From Elusimicrobiota bacterium (GTDB lineage Bacteria; Elusimicrobiota; Elusimicrobia; UBA1565), in the NCBI GenBank assembly GCA_041660925.1, contig JBAZVI010000001.1, positions 62,001-126,000 on the forward strand: a stretch of DNA of 64,000 nucleotides, given 5' to 3'. Every line of letters starts with the position of its first letter. The stretch's first letter is position 1. Shown here piece after piece: positions 1-8,311 of this stretch. Under the pieces are notes generated by a model. The model did not search any database and was not told where the DNA came from. It worked only from the letters and a program-made list of their open reading frames with translations. Position numbers and translations under genes: made by a program.

Positions 1-396
1 GACCTTCTGCGAGGAGGCGGCCAGCGCCGCCGCGCTCCCGAGCGGCGGCAGTCCGAGCTGGCCGCGCCAGCGCTCGACGTTTGCGAGGACGCCGCCGGCC
101 TCGCCGGGGAGGACGACGACCGAGAGCTCGGCCTCGCCGTCGGCGCCCTTCACGCGGTAGCTCGCCAGGCGGAAGCCGTCGGCGGGCGCGCGCGTCCAGC
201 CGGCCGGGTCCGTCCATTCGAGAGAGGAGCGCCGGGAGTCTTGGCCGGGAGCGTGCGCGGGGCCGCTCTGCGCGCGCCCGGCCCGGGCCGCGTCGACGGC
301 CGAGGAGGAGTCCTTGGGCTCCTGGTATTCGCTGACGCCCTCGCCCCGGCAGGCGGCGAAGAGCAGAGGGAAGACGAGAGGCAGGAGTCTCTTCAC
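1..396 (-). CDS. exported lipoprotein of unknown function, C-terminus cut by window edge
   Basis: Reading from a GTG at 396, the protein begins VKRLLPLVFPLLFAACRGEG. This is a short basic n-region, a hydrophobic core and a lipobox (LFAAC), so a lipidated exported protein is predicted. After a disordered, charged linker there is a domain with WTDPAGWTRAP and later LANVERWRGQLGLPPL. That last pattern is familiar from uncharacterised planctomycete and verrucomicrobial exported proteins, but no function is known to me. The reading frame is open to base 1, so the C-terminus lies outside the window. ATG codons at 403-407 run into a stop, so GTG 396 is the first usable start. It lies 12 bases after the stop of the histidine kinase and is probably co-transcribed with it. 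The product could be a surface protein under the control of that kinase; this is inference. Confidence 0.7.
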   Translation of the reverse strand, partial: MKRLLPLVFPLLFAACRGEGVSEYQEPKDSSSAVDAARAGRAQSGPAHAPGQDSRRSSLEWTDPAGWTRAPADGFRLASYRVKGADGEAELSVVVLPGEAGGVLANVERWRGQLGLPPLGSAAALAASSQKV

Positions 397-408
397 GGGC
401 GCATCATA

Positions 409-3039
409 TCAAGAATCGAGCGCCCGTCGGACGCTCTCGACGAGCTTGTCGCCGGTGAACGGCTTGTCGAGCAGTCGCGCGCCGCGCGGGAGGAGCTCCC
501 AGACGCCGGTGTTCGCGAACCCCGACACGAACAGGACCTTCGTCGCCGGGCTCACCGCGGGGAAGCGGCGGGAGAGCTCGATGCCGCTCATGCCGGGCAG
601 CAGCACGTCCGCGAGCAGGAGATGGATCTCGCCGGGGTGACGGCGGGCGGCGTCGAGCGCGGCCGGGCCGTCCCCGGCGGCGAAGACGCGGTAGCCGTAG
701 CGCCGCAGGGTCTTCTCGACGAGCTCGCGGAGGTCGCCGTCGTCCTCGACGAGGAGGATCGTCTCCCCGCCGCTGCGTCCGTCCCCCCCCGGACGCGCCG
801 GGAGCGTCTCGATGGGCTCCTCGGCGCGCGGAAGATAGACGCGGAAGGTCGTCCCCTTCCCGAGGACGCTCTCGACGTCGATGTGTCCGCTGCTCTGGCG
901 CACGATGCCGTAGACCGTGGAGAGGCCGAGCCCCGTCCCCTTGCCCGGGGCCTTCGTCGTGTAGAACGGCTCGAAGATGCGCTCCCGCACGGCCGGGTCC
1001 ATCCCCGTGCCGGTGTCGCGCACGGAGAGCCGGACGTAGCGTCCGGGGGGCAGGGAGGAGCCCGCGCGGGAGTCGTCGTCGGGAAGCACGACCCCCGCGG
1101 TCTCGACCTCGAGGCGGCCGCCCCCGGGCATCGCGTCGCGGGCGTTGACGACGAGGTTCAGGACGATCTGGTCGAGCTGGCCGGGGTCGGCCTTCACCGG
1201 GCAGAGCTCCGAGTGCAGGTCGATGCGGAAGTCGATGCTCTCCCCCACGAGGCGGCGCAGCATGCGGCCGGTCTCGGCGACCGCGGCGTTGAGGTCGAAG
1301 ACCCGCGGCGCGAGCACCCGCCGCCGGCTGAAGGCGAGGAGCTGGCGCGTCATCGCGGCGGCGCCGTCGGCGGCCTTGCGGACGGAGCGCGCGAAGGGCA
1401 GCAGCGCGTGTTCGGGGCCGAGCGCGTCGGCGATGTACTCGTTGTAGCCCATGATGAGGGTGAGCATGTTGTTGAAGTCGTGGGCGACCCCTCCGGCGAG
1501 CAGGCCGAGCGACTCCATCTTCTGGGACTGGCGCAGCTGCTCCTCGAGGCGCACGCTCTCGGAGACGTCGCGGCGCACCGCGACGAAGTGGGTGAGCCGA
1601 CCCTCGGCGTCGCGCACGGGGGAGATCACCGTGTCGTCCTCGTAGAGCGCGCCGTCTTTGCGCCGGTTGGTGATGCGGCCCCTCCAGACCTTCCCCGCCG
1701 AGACCGTCTCCCAGAGCCCGCGGTAGAAGGCGTCGTCGTGCTTCCCGCTCTTGAGGAAGCGCGGGTTGCGGCCGAGGGCCTCCTCGCGCGAGTAGCCGCT
1801 CGCCCGGAGGAAAGCGGGATTCACGTACTCGATGCGCCCTTCGGCGTCCGTGATCACCACCGACTCCCCCGTCTGTTCGATGGCCGTGGCCAGGCGCGTG
1901 AGCTCCTGCTCGACGCGGCGGCGCTCGGTGAGGTCGCGCGAGTTGACGATGACCCGGCGCCCCTCCGGGAGCTGGAGCGCGCTGCCGAAGGACTGCAGGT
2001 AGACCCAGGAGCCGTCCTTGCGGCGGTAGCGGAACTCGGCCGACTGCTTGGAGCCCGGCTGCGCGAGGGCTCGCCCGAAGGCTTCCTGCGCGGCGGGCCG
2101 GTCCTCCTCGTGCACGAAGGAGAACGCGTCTCGCCCGACGTACTCCTCGGGGGAGTAGCCCAGGATGGCCCGGATGGAGGGAGAGACGAAGGTCGCGACC
2201 CCCTTGTCGTCGAGCACGGTGATGAGGTCGAGCGCGTTGGCGATGAGCGCCCCGAAGCGGCGCTCGCTCTCCCCCGCCGCCGCGCGGGCGCGCTTGCGCT
2301 CGATGATCCCCGCGAGGGTGCTGCCCAGCGACTCGAGGAAGACCGTCTCCTCCCTTCGCGCCTCGTGCCCGGCCGCGGCATAGAGGACGATGAGCCCGAG
2401 GGTCCTTCCTTCCGAGCGGATGGGCACGCAGTAGTGCCCGTGGTCCGCGATCCCCGCGTAGCGAGTCTCGTGGCCTTCGTCGAGGTGCTGCTTGAAGAGG
2501 AGCTCGCCGCGCTCCGCCGCGCGGCCGCAGAGGCACTTCCCGAACTCGACGCGCGAACAGGTCGCCAGCACGCTCTCGAGGCCCCGGTGGACGACCAGAC
2601 GCAGGGAGCGTCCGTCCTCCGAGGTCAGGAACACCCCGACCTTCGGGACGAGGCGCATCCAGGGCACGGAGAGCAGCCGGTCCGCCGAGAACTCGAGGAG
2701 CTCCTCCAGCGGCGCATCCCGAAGAGAATGCTCGAGGATCTCGTTGAGGATGAGCTGGACCTGATACCCGCGGCGCAGGTTCTCCTCGGCCTCGCGGCGC
2801 TTGCGCCCCTCGCGGACGAGCCAGTAATAGAGGAACGCGGAGACGGCCGCGGTCTCGATGAGCGCGTCGGCGTAGTCGGGTCCGTGGACGGCGTGGCCCA
2901 TGACGGGAAGAAGGTACAGACCCGCCGCTTCGACGAGGATGAGGAACACGATCACCCGCGCGGCCATGCGGCGGGCGAGCGCTTCCGGCGTCAGCGGCGT
3001 CGCGGCGGGATGGGGAGCCATCGCGGGTGGGGAGGTCAC
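409..3039 (-). CDS. hybrid sensor histidine kinase (2 TM, GAF, 2 PAS, HisKA, HATPase, REC)
   Basis: 876 residues from GTG 3039. Two membrane segments lie at about 28-50 and 60-76. A GAF-like domain follows (about 95-245) with clustered cysteines (C161, C169, C171, C204; pattern VEFGKCLCG). PAS domains lie at about 260-375 and 385-495. The H-box is GGVAHDFNNMLTLIMGY, with phospho-acceptor His520. The N-box is NLVVNARDAMP (about 628-637), and DTGTGM and GTGLGLS form the ATP lid. The C-terminal receiver has ED pairs at 765-767, acceptor Asp811 (LLLADVLLPGMSG) and the conserved Lys (LDKPF). It should sense through GAF/PAS and relay phosphate from His to its own receiver; no output regulator is seen nearby. 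It is a close paralogue in layout of the kinase at 4572-7271. GTG 3039 is preferred over ATG 3021 because a promoter -10 ends 5 nt before it. Confidence 0.93.
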   Translation of the reverse strand: MTSPPAMAPHPAATPLTPEALARRMAARVIVFLILVEAAGLYLLPVMGHAVHGPDYADALIETAAVSAFLYYWLVREGRKRREAEENLRRGYQVQLILNEILEHSLRDAPLEELLEFSADRLLSVPWMRLVPKVGVFLTSEDGRSLRLVVHRGLESVLATCSRVEFGKCLCGRAAERGELLFKQHLDEGHETRYAGIADHGHYCVPIRSEGRTLGLIVLYAAAGHEARREETVFLESLGSTLAGIIERKRARAAAGESERRFGALIANALDLITVLDDKGVATFVSPSIRAILGYSPEEYVGRDAFSFVHEEDRPAAQEAFGRALAQPGSKQSAEFRYRRKDGSWVYLQSFGSALQLPEGRRVIVNSRDLTERRRVEQELTRLATAIEQTGESVVITDAEGRIEYVNPAFLRASGYSREEALGRNPRFLKSGKHDDAFYRGLWETVSAGKVWRGRITNRRKDGALYEDDTVISPVRDAEGRLTHFVAVRRDVSESVRLEEQLRQSQKMESLGLLAGGVAHDFNNMLTLIMGYNEYIADALGPEHALLPFARSVRKAADGAAAMTRQLLAFSRRRVLAPRVFDLNAAVAETGRMLRRLVGESIDFRIDLHSELCPVKADPGQLDQIVLNLVVNARDAMPGGGRLEVETAGVVLPDDDSRAGSSLPPGRYVRLSVRDTGTGMDPAVRERIFEPFYTTKAPGKGTGLGLSTVYGIVRQSSGHIDVESVLGKGTTFRVYLPRAEEPIETLPARPGGDGRSGGETILLVEDDGDLRELVEKTLRRYGYRVFAAGDGPAALDAARRHPGEIHLLLADVLLPGMSGIELSRRFPAVSPATKVLFVSGFANTGVWELLPRGARLLDKPFTGDKLVESVRRALDS

Positions 3040-3044
3040 CTCAT

Positions 3045-3073
3045 AGCATAATATACATGACTTTCAAAGTCAA
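3045..3073 (-). promoter_or_regulatory. sigma70-type promoter with palindromic operator for hybrid kinase
   Basis: On the minus strand TTGACT (3068-3073) is followed by a 17-bp spacer and TATGCT (3045-3050), with the GTG start only 5 nt further on. This implies a leaderless transcript. A perfect palindrome TGACTTT-G-AAAGTCA (3058-3072) overlaps the -35 box and the spacer, which is a good position for a repressor or autoregulator site. Confidence 0.65.
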
Positions 3074-3118
3074 GTATACTCAAGTCACACCCCCCTTCGG
3101 GAGCAGCGTGCCTGAACG

Positions 3119-3135
3119 GACCGGGGATCCCGGTC
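3119..3135 (-). terminator. short palindrome at dihydropyrimidinase stop
   Basis: GACCGGG-GAT-CCCGGTC-like palindrome overlapping the stop codon of the dihydropyrimidinase. It has no U-tract, so a terminator role is uncertain. Confidence 0.3.
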
Positions 3136-4525
3136 AGTGGACGGCTTTGCGCTTGAGGAAGACCCCGCTCGGCGGGGCGCCGGCGGGCTTGAATCCCTCG
3201 ACGAGGGGCCGTCCGCGCAGGAACACGTCGCGCACGGAGCCCCGCACGGCCCGCCCCTCGTAGGGCTCGTAGTCCACGTTCGCGAAATGCGTCTTCGCGC
3301 GGAAGCGGTGGCGGCGGCGCGGGTCGAGCACCACGATGTCCGCGTCCGAGCCGGGCTTCAGGCAGCCCTTGCGCGGATAAAGCCCGTGCAGGCGGGCCGG
3401 CGCCTCGCTGACGAGCTCGACGAAGCGCCCGGCGCTCAGCGTCCCCCCGGCCACGGCGTCCCACATCAGGAGCAGGCGCGCTTCGACGCCCGGAGCGCCG
3501 TTGGGGATGAGGCTGAAGTCCCGGAGGCCGAGCCGCTTGGAGGCGCCCCGGCCGGTCCCGTAGTTGAACGAGCAGTGGTCGGTGGCGACCGTCTGCAGCC
3601 AGCCCCGGCGCAGCGCCTCCCAGAGCCTGCGCCGCTCCCCCTGCGGCCGAAGCGGCGGGGACATGACGAACTTGGCGCCCTCGAAGCCCGGGCGCCCGTA
3701 GAGGCGGTCGTCGAGATAGAGGTACTGCGGGCAGGTCTCCCCGTAGACCTTCGCGCCCCGTTCGCGCGCGCGGCGGATCTCCTCCATGGAGGCCCCGCAG
3801 GTGACGTGCACGACGTAGAGCGGGCAGTCCGCGGCCTCGGCGAGCGCGATGGCGCGGTGCGCCGCCTCGGCCTCGGCCGCCATGGGCCGCGTGCGCGCGT
3901 GCCAGCGCGGAGCGGTCTTCCCCTCGGCACGGGCGCGCGCGACGAGCTCGGCGACGAGCCCGCCGTTCTCCGCGTGGACCATCGCGAGCGCGCCCAGAGA
4001 GCGCAGGCGCAGCATCCCCCGGAAGATGTGCCGGTCCTCGAGCATGAGGACGCCCGGGTAGGCCATGTAGAACTTGAAGCTCGGGCACCCCTCGGCCGCG
4101 ACCTCGTCGAGCTCCCGCAGGCGGGTCTCGGGGAGGTCGGTCACGGCCATGTGGAAGCCGTAGTCCGTGAACGACTTCCCGTTCGCCTTCCCGTGCCACT
4201 CGTCGAGGGCGTCGAGCATCGAGCCCCCGCGCTCCTGCGTGGCGAAGTCGAGGACCGTGGTGGTCCCCCCCATGGCCGCGGCGAGCGTCCCCGTCGCGAA
4301 GTCGTCGGCGGTCGTCGTCCCCCGGTACGGGAGGTCGAAATGGGTGTGCGCGTCGACCCCGCCGGGGAGCACGAAGCAGCCCTTCGCGTCGACGGTCCGC
4401 GCGCCGCGTTCGTCGAGCCGCGGGGCCAGCGCCGCGACCTTCTCCCCGCGCACGCCGACGTCCGCCCGCACCTTGCCCTTCGGAGACAGGATCGTCCCGC
4501 CCTTCACCACGAGGTCGAATCGCAT
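3134..4525 (-). CDS. hydA: dihydropyrimidinase / hydantoinase family amidohydrolase
   Basis: 463 residues from ATG 4525. It is a cyclic-amidohydrolase TIM barrel with the expected metal site: DAHTHFD (His60, His62), the carbamylated lysine in SFKFYMAYPG (Lys151), AMVHAEN (His184), YVVHVTCG, and the catalytic Asp in ATDHCSF. Family members hydrolyse 5,6-dihydropyrimidines or hydantoins. In anaerobic purine-degradation gene sets a HyuA-type enzyme accompanies molybdenum hydroxylases and a carbamate kinase, as it does here, so allantoin or hydantoin-like ring opening is plausible. A longer frame (to 4666) exists, but its extra residues read like shadow coding. ATG 4525 is chosen because TATAAT (4532-4537) ends exactly 6 nt before it. 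The exact substrate cannot be read from the sequence. Confidence 0.92.
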   Translation of the reverse strand: MRFDLVVKGGTILSPKGKVRADVGVRGEKVAALAPRLDERGARTVDAKGCFVLPGGVDAHTHFDLPYRGTTTADDFATGTLAAAMGGTTTVLDFATQERGGSMLDALDEWHGKANGKSFTDYGFHMAVTDLPETRLRELDEVAAEGCPSFKFYMAYPGVLMLEDRHIFRGMLRLRSLGALAMVHAENGGLVAELVARARAEGKTAPRWHARTRPMAAEAEAAHRAIALAEAADCPLYVVHVTCGASMEEIRRARERGAKVYGETCPQYLYLDDRLYGRPGFEGAKFVMSPPLRPQGERRRLWEALRRGWLQTVATDHCSFNYGTGRGASKRLGLRDFSLIPNGAPGVEARLLLMWDAVAGGTLSAGRFVELVSEAPARLHGLYPRKGCLKPGSDADIVVLDPRRRHRFRAKTHFANVDYEPYEGRAVRGSVRDVFLRGRPLVEGFKPAGAPPSGVFLKRKAVH

Positions 4526-4531
4526 ACGGGG

Positions 4532-4537
4532 ATTATA
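4532..4537 (-). promoter_or_regulatory. -10 box of leaderless dihydropyrimidinase transcript
   Basis: A perfect TATAAT on the minus strand, then 6 nt (CCCCGT), then ATG 4525. Transcription would start at or next to the A of ATG. No consensus -35 is obvious because the upstream 28 bp form a palindrome. Confidence 0.6.
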
Positions 4538-4543
4538 CATCGC

Positions 4544-4571
4544 CCGGGAATCCCCGTCCTGGGATTCCCGG
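4544..4571. terminator. CCGGGAATCCC / GGGATTCCCGG hairpin after second kinase
   Basis: A perfect 11-bp inverted repeat with a 6-base loop, directly after the stop of the kinase at 4572 and just upstream of the dihydropyrimidinase promoter. There is no U-tract. The same GGGAATCCC core forms hairpins at 15313-15339 and 46839-46853, always at gene ends. Confidence 0.55.
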
Positions 4572-7271
4572 CTATCCGAGGGTCTGCCGGATGTTGCGCA
4601 GGAGGGTGTCGCCGTCGAAGGGCTTGTGCAGGAGCACCGCGTTGTAGGGCAGCGCCTCGTGGCCACTCGCCCACGCGTAGCCGGACATGCAGAGGACCTT
4701 CATCTCGGGGCGGAGGTCGGAGAGGGTGCGGACGAGCTCCATGCCCCCCATGCCGGGGAGCACGATGTCGGTGAGGAGGAGGTGGACCTCTCCGGAGTAG
4801 TCCTTGGAGAGCGCGAGCGCCTCCTCCGCGCTCTCGGCGTGCAGGACCTTGTAGCCGCTCTCCCGGAGGGTCCGCTCGATGAGCCGCCGCAGCTCCGGAC
4901 TGTCCTCGACGACGAGGAGGGTCTCGTGCCCGCCGTGCGAGCGGCCAGGGGGCCGCGCGCGCTGGGAAACGGGCTCGCCCTCGACCCGGGGCAGGCGGAT
5001 CTCGAAGCTCGAGCCGCGCCCCGGCTCGCTGCGCACCGTGACGCTCCCCGCGTTCTGCTTGACGATGCCGTAGACCGTGGCCAGACCCAGGCCGGTGCCC
5101 TTCCCCAGCTCCTTGGTCGTGAAGAAGGGCTCGAAGATGCGCTCGCGCACGGCGGCATCCATGCCGGTCCCCGTGTCGCTCACCGTGAGCACGACGTAGT
5201 CTCCCGGGTTGAGCCCCGTGCGCGGGTCCGGGCGCGTCCCGGCCGGGAGCGTCTCGTTGGCCGTGCCGATCGTGAGCTTCCCGCCCTTGGGCATGGCGTC
5301 CCTCGCGTTGACCACGAGGTTCAGGATGACCTGGTCGACCTGCCCCGGGTCGGCGCGGATGCTCCAGAGCCCCGGCTGGAGGTCCTCGATGAAGGTGATG
5401 TTCTCGCGCACGAGCCGGCGGAGCATGCGGCTGGCGTCGGTGACGACGGCGTTGAGGTCCAGCACGCGCGGCGCGATGACCTGGCGCCGGCTGAAGGCGA
5501 GCAGCTGCTTCGTCATCGCGGCGGCCCCCTCGGCGGCCTTGCGGATGGAGCGCGTGAAGGCGTTGAGAGGGCTCTTGCTGTCGAGGCCGTCGGCGATGAG
5601 AGCGTTGTAGCCCATGATGAGGGTGAGGAGGTTGTTGAAGTCGTGGGCCACGCCGCCGGCCAGCATGCCCACCCCCTCCATCTTCTCGGCCTGGCGCAGG
5701 CGCTCCTCGAGGCGGGCCTGCGTCGTCACGTCGCGGCGCACGCCGACGTAGCTGACGATCTCCCCGGAGGCGCCGCGGACCGGATGGATCGTGGCCTCCT
5801 CCTCGTAGAAGGTCCCTTCGCGGCGGCGGCTGATGATCCGTCCCTTCGAGGAGGCCCCGGCCTTGACGGCGTTGCGCAGGGTCCGGAAGAAGCCCATGTC
5901 CACGTCGCGGCCGCGCAGGACCTCGGCGCCGACCCCGACGACCTCCGCCGCCGGGTAGCCGGTGACCTCCGTGTAGGCGGGGTTGACGTGCCGCACCACG
6001 CCGGCCGCGTCGGCGACGACCACGGCCTCGGCCGCTTGCTCGACGGCCGCCGCGAAACGGCGGCACTCCTCCTCGGCGTCGCAGCGCTCCCCGACGTCCA
6101 GGGCGTAGACGACGACCCTCGGTCCTCCCTCCTCGAGGAGGACCGCGCCGAAGGCCTCGACGTGTCTCCGCCCTCCCGCCGGGCCCAGCCGCCAGTGCGA
6201 GCGGCGCGGACCTCCCGTGCCCGCGAGGACATCGTGCAGGAAGCGGCGCAGCTCGGGGCCGTCCTTCTCGTCGACGAGCTCGGAGAGCGTGCGGCCCCAG
6301 AGGGCCTCCCGGCTCCCTCCGAAGAGGCGCACCGCCCCGGGATTGACGTCGATGATCGTCCCGTCGGCCCCCGCGAGCAGGATCGCCTCCGGAGACGCCT
6401 CGACGATGCGTCGGTCGCGCCGCTCGACGCGTTCGAGCTCCGAGAAGGCCTCGCGGCGGGCCAGGTGGCGGCCGAGAAGGTCGGCCGCCGAACGCAGAGA
6501 GAAGCGCTCCTCCTCGCTCCACGCATGCCCTTCGGGGACGCGCAGCGCCAGCAGGCCCAGGGTCTTCTTTCCGCCGACGACGGGGATGCAGCAGCGCCCG
6601 GGGCTCGCCAGGAAGGATTCCCTCGGGAGCTCGGCCACCGGCCGCACGCACGGGCAGGCCCCTGCTCCGAGCGGACAGCTCCGCGCGCCGTCCTCCCAGC
6701 AGGACTCCGTCGAGAGGTCCAGGCCCTGGCGCGCCGCGACCTCGAAGCCCCGGCGGTCCGGCCTCGCGACGAGCACGGCCGCCTTCGGGAGCAGGGGCAC
6801 GCAGGGGGAGGAGAGGAAGACCCCGAGCACGCGCTCGAAGGTCACCGTGAGCGGCTCATCCTCCCGGCAGGCCTCCTCGATCGCGCGCAGGAAGCTCTGC
6901 ATCTGGAAATCCCTGCGCAGTCGGGTCTCGGCGACGAGCTGGCGGTAGCGGCCGCGAACGATGCAGACGTAGAAGAACGGCGCGCACAGGAAGGCCGTCG
7001 CGGCGGTGACGACCGCGCTGCGCGCCAGGCCGGCCCTCCCCCCGGTCAGGACGAGAAGGAGGAACTCGACGGCGACCAGCGCGCCGACGGCCTCGAGCAG
7101 GACGCGGAGCTCGGTCGTGAAGCGCAGCCGCGCGAAGGGACGGCGGGACGCCGTCGGGACAGGGGCTTCGGCGGAAGAACGGCGCGAAGCGCCTTCGGGA
7201 GCGCTCCCGGCGGCGGGGTCCGGCACGGAACTCGGACGCGCGATGAGCAAGCGTGGTCTTCCCGTCGACAT
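4572..7271 (-). CDS. hybrid sensor histidine kinase (2 TM, GAF-like, 2 PAS, HisKA, HATPase, REC)
   Basis: 899 residues. After about 50 disordered residues, two membrane helices (about 56-77 and 85-105) precede a GAF-like sensor (about 115-270). The sensor is rich in cysteine (C191, C199, C206, C208, C227, C228), echoing the Cys cluster of the paralogue at 409-3039. PAS regions lie at about 285-395 and 405-515. The kinase core has GGVAHDFNNLLTLIMGY (His543), NLVVNARDAMP, SDTGTGM and GTGLGLA. The receiver has Asp835 (LLLTDIVLPGMGG) and the Lys in LHKPF. The two kinases are recent-looking paralogues interleaved with nucleobase-catabolism genes. The Cys clusters could bind a metal or sense redox state, but that is inference. 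Expression is from the promoter at 7370-7398, with a leader of about 90 nt. Confidence 0.92.
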   Translation of the reverse strand: MSTGRPRLLIARPSSVPDPAAGSAPEGASRRSSAEAPVPTASRRPFARLRFTTELRVLLEAVGALVAVEFLLLVLTGGRAGLARSAVVTAATAFLCAPFFYVCIVRGRYRQLVAETRLRRDFQMQSFLRAIEEACREDEPLTVTFERVLGVFLSSPCVPLLPKAAVLVARPDRRGFEVAARQGLDLSTESCWEDGARSCPLGAGACPCVRPVAELPRESFLASPGRCCIPVVGGKKTLGLLALRVPEGHAWSEEERFSLRSAADLLGRHLARREAFSELERVERRDRRIVEASPEAILLAGADGTIIDVNPGAVRLFGGSREALWGRTLSELVDEKDGPELRRFLHDVLAGTGGPRRSHWRLGPAGGRRHVEAFGAVLLEEGGPRVVVYALDVGERCDAEEECRRFAAAVEQAAEAVVVADAAGVVRHVNPAYTEVTGYPAAEVVGVGAEVLRGRDVDMGFFRTLRNAVKAGASSKGRIISRRREGTFYEEEATIHPVRGASGEIVSYVGVRRDVTTQARLEERLRQAEKMEGVGMLAGGVAHDFNNLLTLIMGYNALIADGLDSKSPLNAFTRSIRKAAEGAAAMTKQLLAFSRRQVIAPRVLDLNAVVTDASRMLRRLVRENITFIEDLQPGLWSIRADPGQVDQVILNLVVNARDAMPKGGKLTIGTANETLPAGTRPDPRTGLNPGDYVVLTVSDTGTGMDAAVRERIFEPFFTTKELGKGTGLGLATVYGIVKQNAGSVTVRSEPGRGSSFEIRLPRVEGEPVSQRARPPGRSHGGHETLLVVEDSPELRRLIERTLRESGYKVLHAESAEEALALSKDYSGEVHLLLTDIVLPGMGGMELVRTLSDLRPEMKVLCMSGYAWASGHEALPYNAVLLHKPFDGDTLLRNIRQTLG

Positions 7272-7369
7272 CAGCCGTCGATCCGTCTGGCTTGCCCGGC
7301 GCTCTCCGACCCGCGGCTCGCGCGCCTCAGCGTACTACGGCCCTCGGCTTCCGGAACGTCGACACCTAG

Positions 7370-7398
7370 AGTATCTATCCATTTATTCTGTTTGTCAA
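7370..7398 (-). promoter_or_regulatory. sigma70-type promoter for second hybrid kinase
   Basis: On the minus strand a perfect TTGACA (7393-7398), a 17-bp spacer, and GATACT (7370-7375). It is embedded in a conspicuously AT-rich patch of a GC-rich region. The TATACTTGAC word around its -35 also occurs at the promoter of the paralogous kinase (3068-3080). The rest of 7272-7456 holds only a small GACGGG/CCCGTC hairpin (7436-7450) after the preceding gene. Confidence 0.6.
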
Positions 7399-7456
7399 GT
7401 ATAAGGCATTGTGACTTTAACGCATGGTCTCCAAGGACGGGGAGCCCGTCGGAGGA

Positions 7457-8311
7457 CTACCGCGCGAGGAAGGAGCGCAGGAGGTTGCGGGAGACTTCGA
7501 GCCGGTACTGGCGGGTCGAGCGGAGGTCGTCGATGGGAGAGATGTCGTCGCCGAGCAGCGCGCAGGCCGCCTCGACGCGCTCGCGGGTGAGGCGGCCGCC
7601 GGCGAGGAAGGCCTCGATCTTCTTCAGCCGCCGGACCGTGGGCGCGACCGAGCCGAAGGCGAAGCGCAGCTCCTCCACCTTCCCGCCCTTGAGCCAGAGC
7701 AGGCCGGCGCAGACCGTCTTCGAGATGGTCTGGGCCCGGCGGCTGCCCACCTTGCGGAAGAGCCGGGCGTCGGGCGCGCGCTTCGGGAAAGGGACCTCGA
7801 CGACCTCGATGAGCTCCCCGGGGCCGAGCGCGGTCTTCTTCACCCCGGTGAAGAGGTCGAGCACGGGCAGCGAGCGGCGCCCCTCCCTGGAGACCGCGTG
7901 GACGGAGGCCTCGTAGACCGCGAGCGCCGGGAAGCTGTCGCCGGCCGGGGAGGCGTTGGCGATGTTGCCTCCGAGCGTGCCGCGGTTGCGGATCTGGATG
8001 GCCCCCACCGTGGAGCAGGCCTCGGCGAGCAGCGGCAGGCGCCGCAGGACGAGCGGGTGCCGTTCGATCTGGGAGTGGGTGACGAGCGCGCCGATGCGCA
8101 CGCCGCCCTTCACCGCCTCGATGCGCGTCCAGGCGGAGAGCCGGGAGAGGTCGAGGACCTTCTTCCCGTTGAAGCGTCCGGCGTTGAAGCCCACGAGGAG
8201 GTCGGTCCCCCCGGCGAGCGGGACCGCGTCGGGGTTGCAGCCGTAGAGCTCGACGGCCTCCCCCGGGTCGGCGGGCCGCAGGACGAAGACCGTCTTCGGG
8301 TCACCGCGCAC
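7457..8311 (-). CDS. molybdenum hydroxylase FAD-binding subunit (XdhB/CoxM-like)
   Basis: 284 residues from GTG 8311, with the two FAD-binding signatures of the family: PLAGGTDLLV (about 31-40) and TLGGNIANASPAGD (about 112-125). It is the third gene of a three-subunit operon. Its start overlaps the end of the iron-sulphur subunit by 11 bases, so translation is probably coupled. In such enzymes this subunit takes electrons from the 2Fe-2S clusters and passes them to NAD or another acceptor. The length is normal for the family. Confidence 0.93.
   Translation of the reverse strand: MRGDPKTVFVLRPADPGEAVELYGCNPDAVPLAGGTDLLVGFNAGRFNGKKVLDLSRLSAWTRIEAVKGGVRIGALVTHSQIERHPLVLRRLPLLAEACSTVGAIQIRNRGTLGGNIANASPAGDSFPALAVYEASVHAVSREGRRSLPVLDLFTGVKKTALGPGELIEVVEVPFPKRAPDARLFRKVGSRRAQTISKTVCAGLLWLKGGKVEELRFAFGSVAPTVRRLKKIEAFLAGGRLTRERVEAACALLGDDISPIDDLRSTRQYRLEVSRNLLRSFLAR

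Noticed and set aside
241..3051. 936-codon plus-strand open frame antisense to the hybrid kinase
   Set aside because: High GC makes stop codons rare on the opposite strand. The translation has no recognisable motif, while the minus strand encodes a complete kinase with all catalytic boxes.
4167..7916. 1249-codon plus-strand open frame across a kinase and two other genes
   Set aside because: Same GC-driven shadow effect. It crosses gene boundaries and promoters of the real minus-strand genes and has no domain.
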